The position numbers and the translations under genes were made by a program. From assembly GCA_010093605.1 (NCBI GenBank), contig MU004183.1, positions 2,232,001 through 2,296,000 on the forward strand: a DNA stretch of 64,000 nt, written 5' to 3'. Shown one piece after another: positions 1 to 10,818 of the stretch. Below the pieces are notes generated by a model. That model was not told the origin of the DNA. It saw only the letters and a program-made list of their open reading frames with translations, and did no database searches. Origin of the DNA: Lophium mytilinum. Lineage: Eukaryota; Ascomycota; Dothideomycetes; Mytilinidiales; Mytilinidiaceae. The first letter of the stretch is position 1; the number at the start of each line of letters is the position of its first letter.

Positions 1-1
1 C

Positions 2-2132
2 AAGCGGAAAATACCCGGACGACTTATCGGACTCTCAAAGGATCGACTCGGCGACAAGGCCGCTAGACTTGCGTTGCAGACGAGAGAGCAGCACATTCGC
101 AGAGAAAAGGCCACAAGCAACATCTGCACAGCTCAGGCGTTGCTTGCCAACATTAACGCCTTCTACGCTGTCTATCACGGCCCTCAGGGTTTGAAAGAGA
201 TTGCCGAGAACGTCAACGCTATGGCGAGGTCTCTTCAAAACAGCCTTAAAATGCTTGGATATTCTACCGGTCAAAGGGGAAAGCTGGACAACGCGCCAGT
301 ACTATTCGACACGATTGTAATAGGTACCGGCGATAAAACGCGATCCATCTTGGACACAGCGGGTAAGAAGCCATATTGGATCAACATGCGGGAAGTCGAC
401 GCAGATCATATTGGAATTAGTGTCGACGAAGTGACCTCAAAAAAAGTAGTCAAGCAGATTGTCGACATTTTCTGGGCACATAGTGCTAATAAGGAGGAGC
501 TTCTCGAAGACGCCAAGAGTCAGCTCACACTCCCTCCACCATTTGAGCTGCCGCCTCTTTTCAAGCGCACGTCGCCATATCTTACCCATCCGGTGTTCAA
601 CTCGTACCATTCAGAGACCGAGCTTCTGCGATACATTCACCATCTTCAGTCCAAGGACCTTTCTCTAACGCATTCTATGATCCCTCTGGGTTCCTGCACG
701 ATGAAGCTTAACGCGACCACAGAAATGGTACCAATATCCTGGCCAGAATTCTCATCAATCCATCCTTTCGCTCCCACATCCCAAACCAAGGGGTACCAAA
801 TCTTGATCCGGTTATTGGAGAAGGACTTGGCTGAAATTACTGGATTTGATGCTGTATCCCTTCAACCGAATTCTGGTGCCCAAGGAGAGTTCACTGGCCT
901 ACGAGTAATTCGGAAATACCTAGAGCAACAGCCGGGCAAAAAGCGTGATATCTGCTTGATTCCCGTATCTGCACATGGGACTAACCCAGCCAGCGCCGCG
1001 ATGGCGGGCATGCGCGTTGTACCAATCAAGTGCGATACTGGAACAGGTAATCTCGATATTGCGGATCTCAAAGCCAAGTGCGAGAAGCATAGCGAGGAAC
1101 TGGGGGCTATCATGATTACCTACCCAAGTACCTTTGGTGTATTTGAGCCGAAAGTTAAGGAGGCTTGCGAACTTGTCCATCAGCATGGTGGGCAGGTTTA
1201 CATGGATGGAGCCAACATGAATGCACAGATTGGGCTTTGCTCTCCAGGAGAAATTGGAGCCGACGTCTGCCATCTCAACCTTCACAAGACTTTCTGCATT
1301 CCTCACGGCGGTGGAGGACCTGGTGTTGGGCCCATTGGCGTCAAGAACCATCTTGCGCCCTTCTTACCGGGCCACCCACTCATTAAGACTGGAGGCGATC
1401 AGGCTATTGCCCCCGTCAGCGGTGCTCCCTGGGGCAGCGCGAGCATCCTGCCAATCAGCTTTGCGTATATCAAGATGATGGGCGGTGTTGGCCTCACACA
1501 TGCAACCAAGATCACCCTTCTGAACGCCAACTACATTCTTTCACGTCTAAAGCCGTACTACCCTATCCTTTACACCAATGAGAACGGCCGTTGCGCCCAC
1601 GAGTTCATCCTTGATGTCCGAAAATTCAAGGAGTCAGCAGGGATTGAGGCAATTGATATCGCCAAGCGTCTTCAGGACTACGGCTTCCACGCTCCGACAA
1701 TGTCGTGGCCTGTCGCCAACACACTCATGATTGAGCCGACAGAATCGGAGGGCAAGGATGAGCTGGATCGCTTTTGTGATGCGCTGATCTCTATCCGCAA
1801 GGAGATTGAAGCGGTCGAGAAGGGCGAGCAGCCGAGAGAAGGCAACATGTTGAAGATGTCTCCACATTCACAGAAGGACTTGATCGTTGGTGAATGGGAC
1901 CGAAGCTACACTAGGGAAATGGCCGCGTACCCGTTGCCGTATCTCAAGGAGAAGAAGTTCTGGCCGTCGGTCACGAGGTTGGATGATGGTAAGTCCTCCC
2001 AGTATTGACTTCAACGTCATTCAAAGCTAACTCTTTCAAACAGCTTACGGCGACACAAACCTTTTCTGCACATGCGCCCCAGTAGAGGGAGCAGAAGACC
2101 TCACAGGAGCGGCAGCGCCGACACCGACTTAA
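2..2132 (+). CDS. GCV2: Glycine dehydrogenase (decarboxylating), P-protein of the glycine cleavage system, 3' part
   Basis: The mitochondrial PLP enzyme decarboxylates glycine and passes the aminomethyl group to lipoyl H-protein. The frame is open from base 2, so the N-terminal third lies outside the window. Exons are 2..1988 and 2044..2132, with one 55 nt intron (GTAAGT..CAG); about 691 residues are visible of the ~1000 usual for the family. Visible hallmarks are [14 protein letters not shown], the glycine-rich [13 protein letters not shown] segment and, just before it, NLHKTF, whose lysine (about visible residue 427) is the family's Schiff-base lysine. The second exon supplies a normal end ([11 protein letters not shown]...), which supports the splice. 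Nothing looks degraded in the visible part. Confidence 0.96.
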
Positions 2133-2535
2133 TTCGAATATCACACAGTGCGTCATTAACGCACAGTCAAAATCTGCAACGGGAATATAGAGCGTTCTAC
2201 TCGCCATCTGAAAGGCATTTCAACTTGCTATCTGGAGGTCTTTTCAACTAGACTAGATTTAGGCGGGTCTGGGATTTTTCAACAACCAGCGAAGGAGTAA
2301 GGGAGTTGCTTGGTGAGCCACTAGAGGCTTTTAACAGCCCCACGGCTTGGTCTTTTGGGACATGTATGATGAGGCTATTGCCATTAGTAGCTGAGAGCTT
2401 TGGGGTAGCCGAAAGAGACAGTGTTCAGGGTGCCAGGCAAGCCGATTGCGGAGACGGGAGAGGGGGTGGTCTGTAGACAGAATTCAACAACAGTAGCTGG
2501 TGGCGCTGTCACTCGACGTATGTACATACACTTGC

Positions 2536-2632
2536 CTGGCACCGCTTAGAGTCCCCTGGTACGCTATTGTGAATCGAAAAGAAGCCATCTTAGCATGCTA
2601 ATAGCTCTTCGGGCTACCTCAGACGGCGTCAG
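2536..2632. mobile_element. MITE-like short inverted-repeat element, copy 1
   Basis: The left end reads CTGGCACCGCTTAGAGTCCC. The reverse complement of the right end reads CTGACGCCGTCTGAGGTAGC, giving imperfect terminal inverted repeats around a ~55 bp core. The right arm (AATAGCTCTTCGGGCTACCT) is nearly identical to the right arm of the copy at 61814..61913. It has no coding capacity. Exact ends and any target-site duplication cannot be fixed by eye. Confidence 0.62.
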
Positions 2633-2913
2633 AATAGAGTGCCATCTGTTGTTCAACGTGCCCTCCGCACTCACGTGATCATGGTGGTCCAAGCTGACGG
2701 GTACCTCTAGCCCACGTCTTCGTGCCTTCTTTTCTCTCATGACCCCAAGTAGAACGTGAAAATTAGACTCAAGCAACCGCACAGACATAACTTTCAGGAT
2801 TCTTAATGCGCTCAGCTCATCGTCAGGTTTTGGAACAGCTAGATCACCCGTTGCGACCACAAAGACCTAGGATGATGTCACGATGGGCACGACCACTACC
2901 AATTCGACAAGAT

Positions 2914-2945
2914 GGCACCGTGGCAAGGCACCGTGGCAAGGCACC
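2914..2945. repeat. 13-bp tandem repeat, 2.5 units
   Basis: The unit GGCACCGTGGCAA occurs twice in perfect head-to-tail order and is followed by a partial third copy (GGCACC). It lies in the intergenic region upstream of the small protein gene at 3167. Confidence 0.85.
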
Positions 2946-3166
2946 TGCGCGTGGCTCTTCCCGTAGACTTCCGGAGCAAGTCGCATTGACGTCAGCTCTT
3001 TCCTATCGGATGATTTATTAGATGGCTGCTGCTACAGCTTGACTTGCTGTCGTTAACAACGTATCCTCCGCCGCTTTGACTATTCTTCATTCATCCTACG
3101 ACTATCCTTCCGAACTACTTTACTGACAATATCCATCCCATTCTCACTCAAAGTTAACCATTGAAA

Positions 3167-3686
3167 ATGTCTGCATCAGGTGCAGGACATTCCGGAGAGG
3201 GTGCTGGCAATGCTATCAAGAAGGGCGTTGGAATCGTCCATGTAAGCTACTAGCAGTGAAGAGATCAATAGTCTCAGCACTAATTCATCCGTCAACTAGG
3301 GCGCTGGTGAGGCTATCCGAGGCAACATCAATGCCTTCGCAGATAGTGCAGTCGGCAGCAAAGAGGGCATGGCTAAAGACCGAAACATTGTCGATCGCGG
3401 CGTGGATGAGATGAACACCGGCCACTACCACGGAACCGGCGCTGGCGTAACTCCAGTTGACACTGCACGGGAACGACAGAATCGCGTCGCACAGGGCGAG
3501 TTCGACAACTCGGGCGCGGCGTACTCTGGGAGCACTGCTCGCGCTCCTCATCAAAATCACGTTGCGCAGGGCGGATATGACAACTCTGGCGCCTACTCCG
3601 GGAACACTGCTCGTGGCCCTCATCAGAGTAGCATGGCAAACAAAGTTGACCCTACTGTCGATTCTGAATTCGGTACGAGGAGATAA
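3167..3686 (+). CDS. Small hydrophilic Gly/Ala/Asn-rich protein with an internal repeat, function unknown
   Basis: Exons are 3167..3241 and 3300..3686 (intron GTAAGC..CTAG), giving 153 residues. The N-terminus (MSASGAGHSGEGAGNAIKKG) is rich in Gly and Ala. It continues with GAGEAIRGNINAFADSAVG, the loose amphipathic pattern seen in small fungal stress or LEA-like proteins. The C-terminal half carries a ~25-residue duplication: RVAQGEFDNSGAAYSGSTAR and HVAQGGYDNSGAYSGNTAR, each followed by a PHQ. There is no signal peptide or membrane segment. I do not recognise a named family, and a role in stress tolerance is only a guess from composition. The ATG is the first in frame and the splice keeps the Gly/Ala pattern continuous. 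Confidence 0.8.
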
Positions 3687-3847
3687 ATAGATCCAGCAGT
3701 CCTGCAGATATGAATTATACCCGCTTTACATCTTATCACTACCTCAGTCTTGTTACACAGCCCTCTCAATCTACTCACTCATAACGCGGCAGCCTAGCTG
3801 ACCTCTCAAGACAACCCGGAAAGGCCTCGTTTACGCAAATCGGTAAC

Positions 3848-3871
3848 ATGGGCAGTGCCTATGACCCTTGA
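3848..3871 (+). promoter_or_regulatory. Eight-codon upstream ORF overlapping the next gene's start
   Basis: An ATG at 3848 opens a short frame (MGSAYDP then TGA) that ends at 3871. It overlaps the ATG at 3861 of the following gene in another frame. If the transcript begins upstream, scanning ribosomes would meet this ATG first, so it could damp translation or favour the in-frame ATG at 3897. No transcript data are available. Confidence 0.35.
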
Positions 3872-5216
3872 GTATTTTGTTCCAGTAGAGGAGACGATGT
3901 CGACTTGGGATTCTTACCTTCCATACGCCGACACTTTGATGGTCTTGCAGTCTACTGCCAACACCGTTCGCGGTGCCTTGAATACTCAAAACCGCAGCAC
4001 CGAGATGCTTGTAGCGCCTTTAACCAAATTTCAGGCCTATGGCGAAGCTCTCAAAGAACGAAGCGACTCCTTCGATCTCGATGCTCCAACCCCCGCAATG
4101 CAGCGTTTGATGCAAAACTCACCGAAAGCACAGAAACCTGCTCTAGTCGCCTTCGAACATTACCTGAACAAAACGGTTTTAACACCTACTCAAAAAGAAT
4201 CGCTCCTCGTCAAACAGCGTGAGATTGACAACAAGCACGACAAATCCTTAGCCAATTTGGAACGCTTTGTCGTAAAACCACTATTGGGTCCAAGAACACT
4301 GTCACCTCCTCCCAAGGAACCGTCCTCCGAGAGACCGTACGAGATAAGCACTACGCCCAACGAGGCTCTCAATGATCATTTAGACCTCTCATTCCACCCC
4401 CAACCCAACAAATTCGAACAGCAAATCGCCCGCCTCATCTACAACGCCACCCTCGCCAAAGTGGAAAGCTGGGAAGCCGAGGCCGCCGCAGGCAAATCCC
4501 TCTCCGAGATCTGGCACGCAGAGCGAGCCGAGAAAGGCGATCGCGCTGCGAGGAAGCGGGCGAAGCGGTACTCGCGGCACTCGAACAAGCTGATGGATAG
4601 GATGGACCCGAGGGTGCATCGGGTGCATGCCTCGTCGCCTTGCCCGAACGAGGACTGCACGGAAGGTCCGCCGAGCGTCCTGTCTACTTTCAAGTCGCTG
4701 GTTGGCACTATCAAGAGGTGGTCGAAGGTGCCACGCATTAGATGGGGCTGCTACCTCATGTCGACGCTGGTGGTGCCGCTCCCGATTCCCGGAGCGCTGC
4801 TGGTTCTTGAGGCGGTGCAGTGGGGTGGGTGGCAGGTGTGGGATGACGACTTTTGGAATGCTATGGTGGAGCTGATGATGGGGCAGGTGGAGGAGGAGAG
4901 GGCGCTGGCGGATGGGAGACCGGAGAGAGGGATGGTGGAACAGATGTCGATGCTGTCGCCCCCTCTGGAAAGTCTCGCAGAAGAGGACGAGGATGAGGGT
5001 CAAGACGGGACGTCGATGGTATCGCCGCTTCTAGAGAGCCTCATCTTGGAGACTGCAGAGCAGAATGCTACAGAGGACGAAGTTGTGAAGGGGGTGATGG
5101 TGGTGGAGAGAGAGGTGGAAGATGTGGAAGAAGAGGGGGAAGTGCCGAATAAAATAAGAGAGGACGCGAAGGAGGAGGGGAGTAGACTGTGCAACAACGC
5201 TCTCCCTCACCCTTGA
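3861..5216 (+). CDS. Hypothetical protein with a C-terminal hydrophobic segment and acidic tail
   Basis: A single open frame encodes 451 residues from the ATG at 3861. An alternative start is the ATG at 3897 (MSTWDSYLPYADTL), which may be preferred because a short upstream ORF covers the first one. The N-terminal half is charged and helical. A basic patch (ARKRAKRYSRHSNK) precedes a hydrophobic run, LMSTLVVPLPIPGALLVLEA, that could be one membrane segment. The tail is strongly Glu/Asp-rich (EDEDEGQDG, EVEDVEEEGE). No catalytic motif or known domain is recognised. The long intron-free frame and clean codon use argue that it is real; the function is unknown. Confidence 0.7.
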   Translation: MTLEYFVPVEETMSTWDSYLPYADTLMVLQSTANTVRGALNTQNRSTEMLVAPLTKFQAYGEALKERSDSFDLDAPTPAMQRLMQNSPKAQKPALVAFEHYLNKTVLTPTQKESLLVKQREIDNKHDKSLANLERFVVKPLLGPRTLSPPPKEPSSERPYEISTTPNEALNDHLDLSFHPQPNKFEQQIARLIYNATLAKVESWEAEAAAGKSLSEIWHAERAEKGDRAARKRAKRYSRHSNKLMDRMDPRVHRVHASSPCPNEDCTEGPPSVLSTFKSLVGTIKRWSKVPRIRWGCYLMSTLVVPLPIPGALLVLEAVQWGGWQVWDDDFWNAMVELMMGQVEEERALADGRPERGMVEQMSMLSPPLESLAEEDEDEGQDGTSMVSPLLESLILETAEQNATEDEVVKGVMVVEREVEDVEEEGEVPNKIREDAKEEGSRLCNNALPHP

Positions 5217-6134
5217 CGGAAGGGGACCATCCTTATCACTGTCTAAGTTCTTTAGAGTTCCTAATTCCTATCCCTTGATCTGCAAGGTGTAAAATCTTGT
5301 ATCCTGTCTAGCTTGTCGACGTTGTCAAACACCACCTCTGACAGTGTCATCCACTCCTGGTACTCCCCAAAATTCCTCGCTTCATTTATGAGGTGTGAAA
5401 ATTTACCTACTATCAGATCTTCTGTGCTGCTTTGAAGTATTTTTGGCAATAGAGATTCGAATTCGAAGTACACAGTCTCTCGGAGCTTTCAGCTCACATG
5501 CCTGGCACCACTTGAGGTCTTCTGATAGTTCTATATTAGCGAAGCTTGTAAAACGACGGTCTCAACAGAGCTAGTAGCTCTCCGGCAACCCCAGACGGTA
5601 CTGGGCTGCTACTTAGCTTTCGAAAGAGCCACCCTATGTATAATGAACTACACTATTTCCATACAAGTATTTATAGCAGTGCACTACAGGTTGCACTACC
5701 TAGGTACGTAGCTGCACATGTTTGCTGTCAAGCTGGAAGCATGATGACCCGATCCATGGATACGCAAAAGCGCCAAGTGCCCTCGTCACAATCGCGGCCT
5801 CGCCAGCAGCACACACCCAATATTGCCCTTGTGGTCGTCAGACGGGGCAGCCGGTGAGACCTTGACCCACACCTCGTTCGAATAGCCAGCCGACACACAA
5901 TCGCGATCCTTGCCGCATCCATCCAAGCTCAGGGCCACCGCTTCGGTCCGCTGCCACTCACCGCCAAAGCCCGAGCACCCTTCGGGCCCAACGCGAGCTG
6001 GGATTCGCCCTCTGCATGCCTGTCAGCAGAGACCAGCTGCTACTCTCCAAGTCACCACCACCCACCTCCACCACGACGCAGAAAACCCACACTGCACGTG
6101 CTGCTGCCCCCGAAAGCCCCCGGCGGCGTGCCTT
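5217..6134. other. Intergenic region with a MITE-like element
   Basis: This is the 3' flank of the hypothetical gene, then an inverted-repeat element (5501..5604), then the 5' flank and probable leader of the RBR ligase gene. A frame without ATG runs into the RBR first exon from about 5910 but starts only with TTG, so it is treated as untranslated. Confidence 0.55.
5501..5604. mobile_element. MITE-like short inverted-repeat element, copy 2
   Basis: The left arm CCTGGCACCACTTGAGGTCT pairs with the reverse complement of the right arm, CCCAGTACCGTCTGGGGTTG. The length (~104 bp) and arm sequences match copy 1 at 2536 and copy 3 at 61814. Non-coding and intergenic; the ends are approximate. Confidence 0.58.
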
Positions 6135-8448
6135 ATGAACCGCACCTCCGCCGCGCCGCGCATGGCTAGGGGATCCGCCTACACTGAGGGAGACGGACAA
6201 CGAGGCCGCGACCGCGCTCCGGACTACCGCGAAGCCCGTAGCTACTACACCGAGGACGACGACGAGGACGACGAGGAAGGGCGAGAACAACGGCAGCATC
6301 GGAGGCGACACCGGACGAGTCCCGCAGACGGCGAGCGCAGGCGGCGCAGACGACACAGAGACGTCGAGGAGACGCGGCTGGCGGCTGAGCTGGATATTCA
6401 GGATCTCAGGGCGGCGAGGGCCGAGTACTACTCCGTGCCCGCGGTTGAGAGGCAGAAGAGCTCGCGGCGCATGGCGCAGGCTGTGGAAGTCGAGCGCGTG
6501 GCTTCGCGAAGGGGCACGCCTGTGGTTCGGCAGGGGAGAAGCGTGAGAGATGGGACGACGTCGGGGAGTGGGACGAGGCGGCGGAGGAAGAGGGTGGAGG
6601 ATGAGGGGGAGGATGAGGGCTATGTGTATAGCCGGGAGGTGCGGGAGAGGCCTCGGTCGCCCAAGGTTGAGCGAGCAGGGACCGTGAGGAGGGTGGAGAC
6701 TGTGAGGGAGTCTGAGGGGAGGAGTAGGGGGACGAGGAGTATGGAGGCTGAAAGGCCTGTGAGGATGGTGGAGAGGGTGGTGTCAATCAAGAGGGCTGAC
6801 ACGCCCAAAGTCAGCAGGTATGTGCATGTTTGGACGCTTTGCGATGTCCAGAGGAAACAAGCTAATGTCTATCAGGAGTCTTTCTGCTCGAGAACCTCCA
6901 AAAGCGTATCGAACGCGGCCATCACTGCGTAGGACTAATACCACCGCTCGTGCGCCCAAACCTCCCGCCCCTACCCCCTCAGCTCGACCCTCAAGATCAG
7001 CGTCAATGTCTGCGCGAGTGCCAGCTCCATCTCCATCCCGGGCCACACCGATCACATCACAAAACCGGAGAAGCACGGGGCTTCTTGCTACTCTTTTCAA
7101 GCCTTCGCCCCCAAGAGCCTCACAAGTACTGGTACCAAAGCCAGAACCTAAGTATGTACCAATCACATATCACGACTGCCAGCCTTGCTAATGAACTCCA
7201 GGGTCGAATGCTTAGTCTGCATGGCCGACAACCTACCCGCCCACAGGACTGCTAAACTGGGCTGTGGCCACCGAATGTGCCACTCCTGTCTCAAACGCCA
7301 ATTCGCCCTCTCTGTCAACGACCCTGCACACATGCCTCCGACCTGTTGCACTGCCGAGCACATCCCCCTCAAATATGTCGAGCGCCTCTTCGACGATAAA
7401 TTCAAGAAGCTGTGGAATAAGAAGTTCGAGGAATATACCACCAAGAACCGAGTATACTGTCCTACGCGGGGATGTGGAGAATGGATCAAGCCGTCCAAAG
7501 TACGGATGGATTTGACGGTTGGACGAAAGTACGCGCAATGTGGACGGTGCAGGACCAAAGTGTGTACGCTGTGCAACGGGAAGTTCCACATGAAGAAGGA
7601 ATGTCCAAAAGATGAGGAAACAAAGCAGCTCGTCGAGATGGCGGAGCAAAAGGGATGGCAGCGGTGCTACAACTGCAAGACGATGGTTGAGCTGAAAGAA
7701 GGTTGCAATCACATGACCTGGTACGTCTTCTCTTTAGTCCAAAGCCCGGACTCGAGCACACACTTACAAGTCCCATAGCCGCTGTACAGCTCAATTCTGC
7801 ATGCTCTGCGCCGCCCGCTGGAAAACGTGCAATTGCCCCTGGTTCAACTACACCAACCTCGACGACGGCGACCGCCTCAACGAAATGCGCGTCCCATATG
7901 ACCCCCATGACCAGAACGTCGTCGTCGTCGAAATTCCTACCGCGCGTCCTCGCGGTCTCACCAACTGGAGCACCCGTGATCGCCGCGCCCAAGACCGCGC
8001 CGACGAGGCTCTCGCCCAGCATCTTCAGTCTCAGTTGCAGCTGAGCTCCACACCCACACCATCCGAAAGTCGTGGCGCAACCGTTCAAGTGTACGGAGTT
8101 GGTAACGCCGGCTCCCACCATCTCAACGAGTCGTATGCCGTCCGCCCGCTTGCATCCGCCGCCGCAAGGACCGCGGTCTCGTCGCAGCCTGCGCCACCCG
8201 TCTATCGGAGACGACTCCCGGGGACTCGAGAACTGGGCTACGCGGAGCCGATCTCCATCCCGCGCCCACCGCCTGAGCCGGTGCCAGAGCCGGCGCCCCC
8301 CAATGCCGCCAGGATGGCTGGGCTCGCAAAGGATGGGAGTCGCCGTGGAGCAGCGCGCGTGAATGTCTGGCTGCAGCATGTTCAGTATGACCCTGCCGAA
8401 GTGGAGGGCAGGGGGTCTATCAGCGTCGGTGGCGGAGACGACTGGTAG
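6135..8448 (+). CDS. RBR-type (RING-IBR-RING) E3 ubiquitin ligase
   Basis: Exons are 6135..6817, 6876..7151, 7202..7720 and 7779..8448, giving 715 residues. RBR ligases take ubiquitin from E2 onto a RING2 cysteine and pass it to substrates. RING1 starts with CLVCMADNLPAHRTAKLGCG (about residue 323). The IBR carries CPTRGCGEWI, CGRCRTKVCTLC and HMKKEC. RING2 is CYNCKTMVELKEGCNHMT, completed across the last splice by CRCTAQFCMLCAARW; the cysteine of GCNHM (about 488) is the expected catalytic residue. The first ~320 residues are Arg/Glu/Ser-rich and look disordered, and the C-terminus is Pro/Ala-rich. The start is the first in-frame ATG (6135); a second Met follows nine codons later (6162). All three splices fall where they restore zinc ligands or frame. 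The substrate is unknown. Confidence 0.92.
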
Positions 8449-9057
8449 GGTTCGATCATCGGTGATCGTCCGAGTAAAAAATAGTAAGCAACGTACTTTG
8501 GATGCATTTGGGATGGTTTGGGGTTTGGGAGGGTCTTTCTAGCATATGGCATATGGGGGTTTCGCGATGAGCTTTCAGCGGATGCGATACCCTTTTTTCG
8601 GTTCTTGTTAAGAGGTGGGCTTGGGAGACTCGCAAATCAAGGAGAAGAGGGAAAGTGGCGTTGGGATAGGCGTGCTTTGTAGATCTGTGTATCTGGTTGA
8701 GGGATTGAGACGTGGTTATTGCTAGCCGCTGGGCGATTGTGAAAGGTGGTGATGTATCGCTCTAATTTTGGCGGCTTTAGGTACTTGATCTATCGTCTTT
8801 ATCTCGAAGTCTGCTCGGAATACTCCCCTCACTTCTTTATCTGTAGTAACAAGACATGAACTTGTGCACTCTCTTTTGCGGTTGCTTCCAACCTTTGTTT
8901 CAAACGTAGTTTGCTCGATCAGCAATAGCGCCAAGAGTTGATATCGTTCACCGTTTCTGATTCACCTCTGGTGCCTAATTAGCTTGGCTTGCTCTCCAAG
9001 CTTACACTCTTCCATCCACGCTCTCTACACTTTCGCTCTCTATATGTTCCGCACTCG
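8449..9057. other. Intergenic region, nothing recognised
   Basis: The 3' flank of the RBR ligase gene and the 5' flank of the F-box gene. No gene-like frame, RNA gene or repeat is seen. Confidence 0.55.
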
Positions 9058-9885
9058 ATGAAGATGGTGTCTGCGGCAGAGCGCGTCTTCGGTATCGAAG
9101 AGATGCGCGAGCAGATTCTGAGCAAGCTGACTTTCTACGACCTCTTCACAGCCCAACGAGTCTGTCGGAGCTGGCGCGACAGCATCAAAGGATTCTGTGG
9201 CCGTCTCCAAGGCTTCAACGACGTCCAGGAAGCGATCTTTCTGAAGCCAAGACCAGCGCAATGCCCGGACCGACCTCTGTGGCTCGACCAGCCCTTGACA
9301 TTCGACGCGCCCACCAACGCAGAGGCAGCAACCCTTATCCACTGGGAGTTCAACGAGTGCTATCACAATCATGAAGAAAAGGTTCTTTGCCGCGGATGTT
9401 CTCCTCTCGACGATGGGCTGCTTCACCCCATATTCCGGATGGAGCATCTTAACCCGATACTTCGCGACAACTTGACAGCGGGTGTATGCTGGCGCGCGAT
9501 TGGAGATGCGATCATCTTCTACACTTCTGATAATTTCCATCTAGAGCGGTTCATGCGCTGGTGTGACAGGCACAAAACTGGATCATGGCTGGACACTCTC
9601 GCGTTCCAGCCATCTGTTCGGAAGCTGGTGATCGCTCGCCCTCTCCAGGGACGCCGGAACGAGCAGTGGTTTATCCATATACTCTGGTTCAGGTGCGATA
9701 CAGCTATGCAAATGAAACATTTCCTCAAGCCGTTCTTGCAGGCAGACTGGTTACTTCCTGCGGACAGGAGCTGCCACACTGTCATGGATCCTGAATCACT
9801 CGACTGGATCATCGACGACTGGCGGAGAATGAGATACAATAGGTGGTGGAAGCCTTCTCGTAGTATCTGGATGCCCTTGGATTAG
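9058..9885 (+). CDS. F-box protein
   Basis: An intron-free 275-residue frame starts at the first ATG (9058). An F-box is visible near the N-terminus, at about residues 8-45: VFGIEEMREQILSKLTFYDL followed by FTAQRVCRSWRDSIK. F-box proteins dock substrates to SCF ubiquitin ligases through Skp1. The remainder is Trp-rich, with no leucine-rich or WD repeats, as in the large group of short ascomycete F-box proteins with no defined partner. A candidate second metal or structural motif (CYHNHEEKVLCRGC) occurs in the middle. The substrate cannot be inferred. Confidence 0.8.
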   Translation: MKMVSAAERVFGIEEMREQILSKLTFYDLFTAQRVCRSWRDSIKGFCGRLQGFNDVQEAIFLKPRPAQCPDRPLWLDQPLTFDAPTNAEAATLIHWEFNECYHNHEEKVLCRGCSPLDDGLLHPIFRMEHLNPILRDNLTAGVCWRAIGDAIIFYTSDNFHLERFMRWCDRHKTGSWLDTLAFQPSVRKLVIARPLQGRRNEQWFIHILWFRCDTAMQMKHFLKPFLQADWLLPADRSCHTVMDPESLDWIIDDWRRMRYNRWWKPSRSIWMPLD

Positions 9886-10818
9886 GCAGGTAAATGGTAA
9901 ACTTCTTCCTACCTAATTAAACCTACTGACATGTACTTACAGGACATTGCACCTTTCTGTCACTATTCATGATCCTTCATTGACTTTCAAGGATCGAAAC
10001 AAGAAGTTAAGTCATCTTGTTAAGTGACCGGGGGACTCCCGAAATCGCATTTCGAACATACAGTACTAGTCCACAAGTCTAGGCACGCGAACTGTCACTG
10101 CTTGGCTCAAATATTGCTCACTGGAAGCCACGGTAAGGAGTGGCTTGGCTACTACGCAGAAATCAGTCAAGATGCAGTCCAATCTGCACTGTATGGAACT
10201 CGACTTTGCCGTTGGATCTTCGACATCCTATGGGGGTACCCCAGTACGAAGTAGTGGTAAACTAATGTGCACAGACCTATGGCCTGTTACTGTACCGCAT
10301 CGGGCTTACAGCTGCTTGATAGGTTGGTTCAGTGGCATCTGGCATTGCAAAGGAGTTGGGCTCCAAACGCACACTCTGTGCACAGTTGTCTTTGATCCCC
10401 TACAGTTCTTTCCACTTGTCCTGGTCCTCTATACTTTCTAATTCCTGTTTTTCCTTTTGCTAGCTTGGTTGGGAATTCTGTAATGCTCAGCTTTTAGATG
10501 ACATACCGAGGCGATACCCATGATCATTGGAGGGCGATAAAGACTCATAGTCTGATTCGAACCGAATTCTGATACCATCAATACAAATGAACTGATGCTT
10601 ACACGTGCCTTTTTACTGAATTTTGTGAGATGGAGTCCATAATATGCATATTCGGGAGTCTTGGCCGATCTATCATGACGTCACCATGGGATTTACTTCA
10701 TGGACTTTACTCCGAATCTGGGGCATGCTGTTCACCACATGGAATTATCGAAACCTCACACTCAATTACTCGCAAACCCTCTAGCTCTCTACACATAACC
10801 AATTCTCAAAGCATCACG
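9886..10818. other. Intergenic region, no gene supported
   Basis: Only short frames without splice partners occur. Around 10097 the motif CACTGCTTGGCTCAAATATT resembles the left arm of the MITE-like family, but no matching right arm was found at the usual ~100 bp distance, so no element is called. The last part is the 5' flank of the gene at 10819. Confidence 0.5.

Larger units (their letters stand above)
2133..3166. other. Intergenic region with one MITE-like element and a short tandem repeat
   Basis: No convincing gene is seen on either strand; open frames are short and lack splice partners. The stretch holds the GCV2 3' flank, an inverted-repeat element at 2536..2632, a 13-bp tandem repeat at 2914..2945 and the 5' flank of the gene starting at 3167. 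Confidence 0.6.

Noticed and set aside
4389-5003. 204-codon minus-strand frame opposite the hypothetical gene at 3861
   Set aside because: Its Arg/His/Leu-rich composition is what the reverse of Glu/Val-rich codons gives; no start context or motif supports it.
7486-8379. 297-codon minus-strand frame opposite the RBR ligase
   Set aside because: The plus strand has the zinc ligands of IBR and RING2; the minus frame has no recognisable feature.
10097-10340. Possible MITE around CACTGCTTGGCTCAAATATT
   Set aside because: Only a left-arm-like motif; candidate right arms lie about 240 bp away and match poorly.
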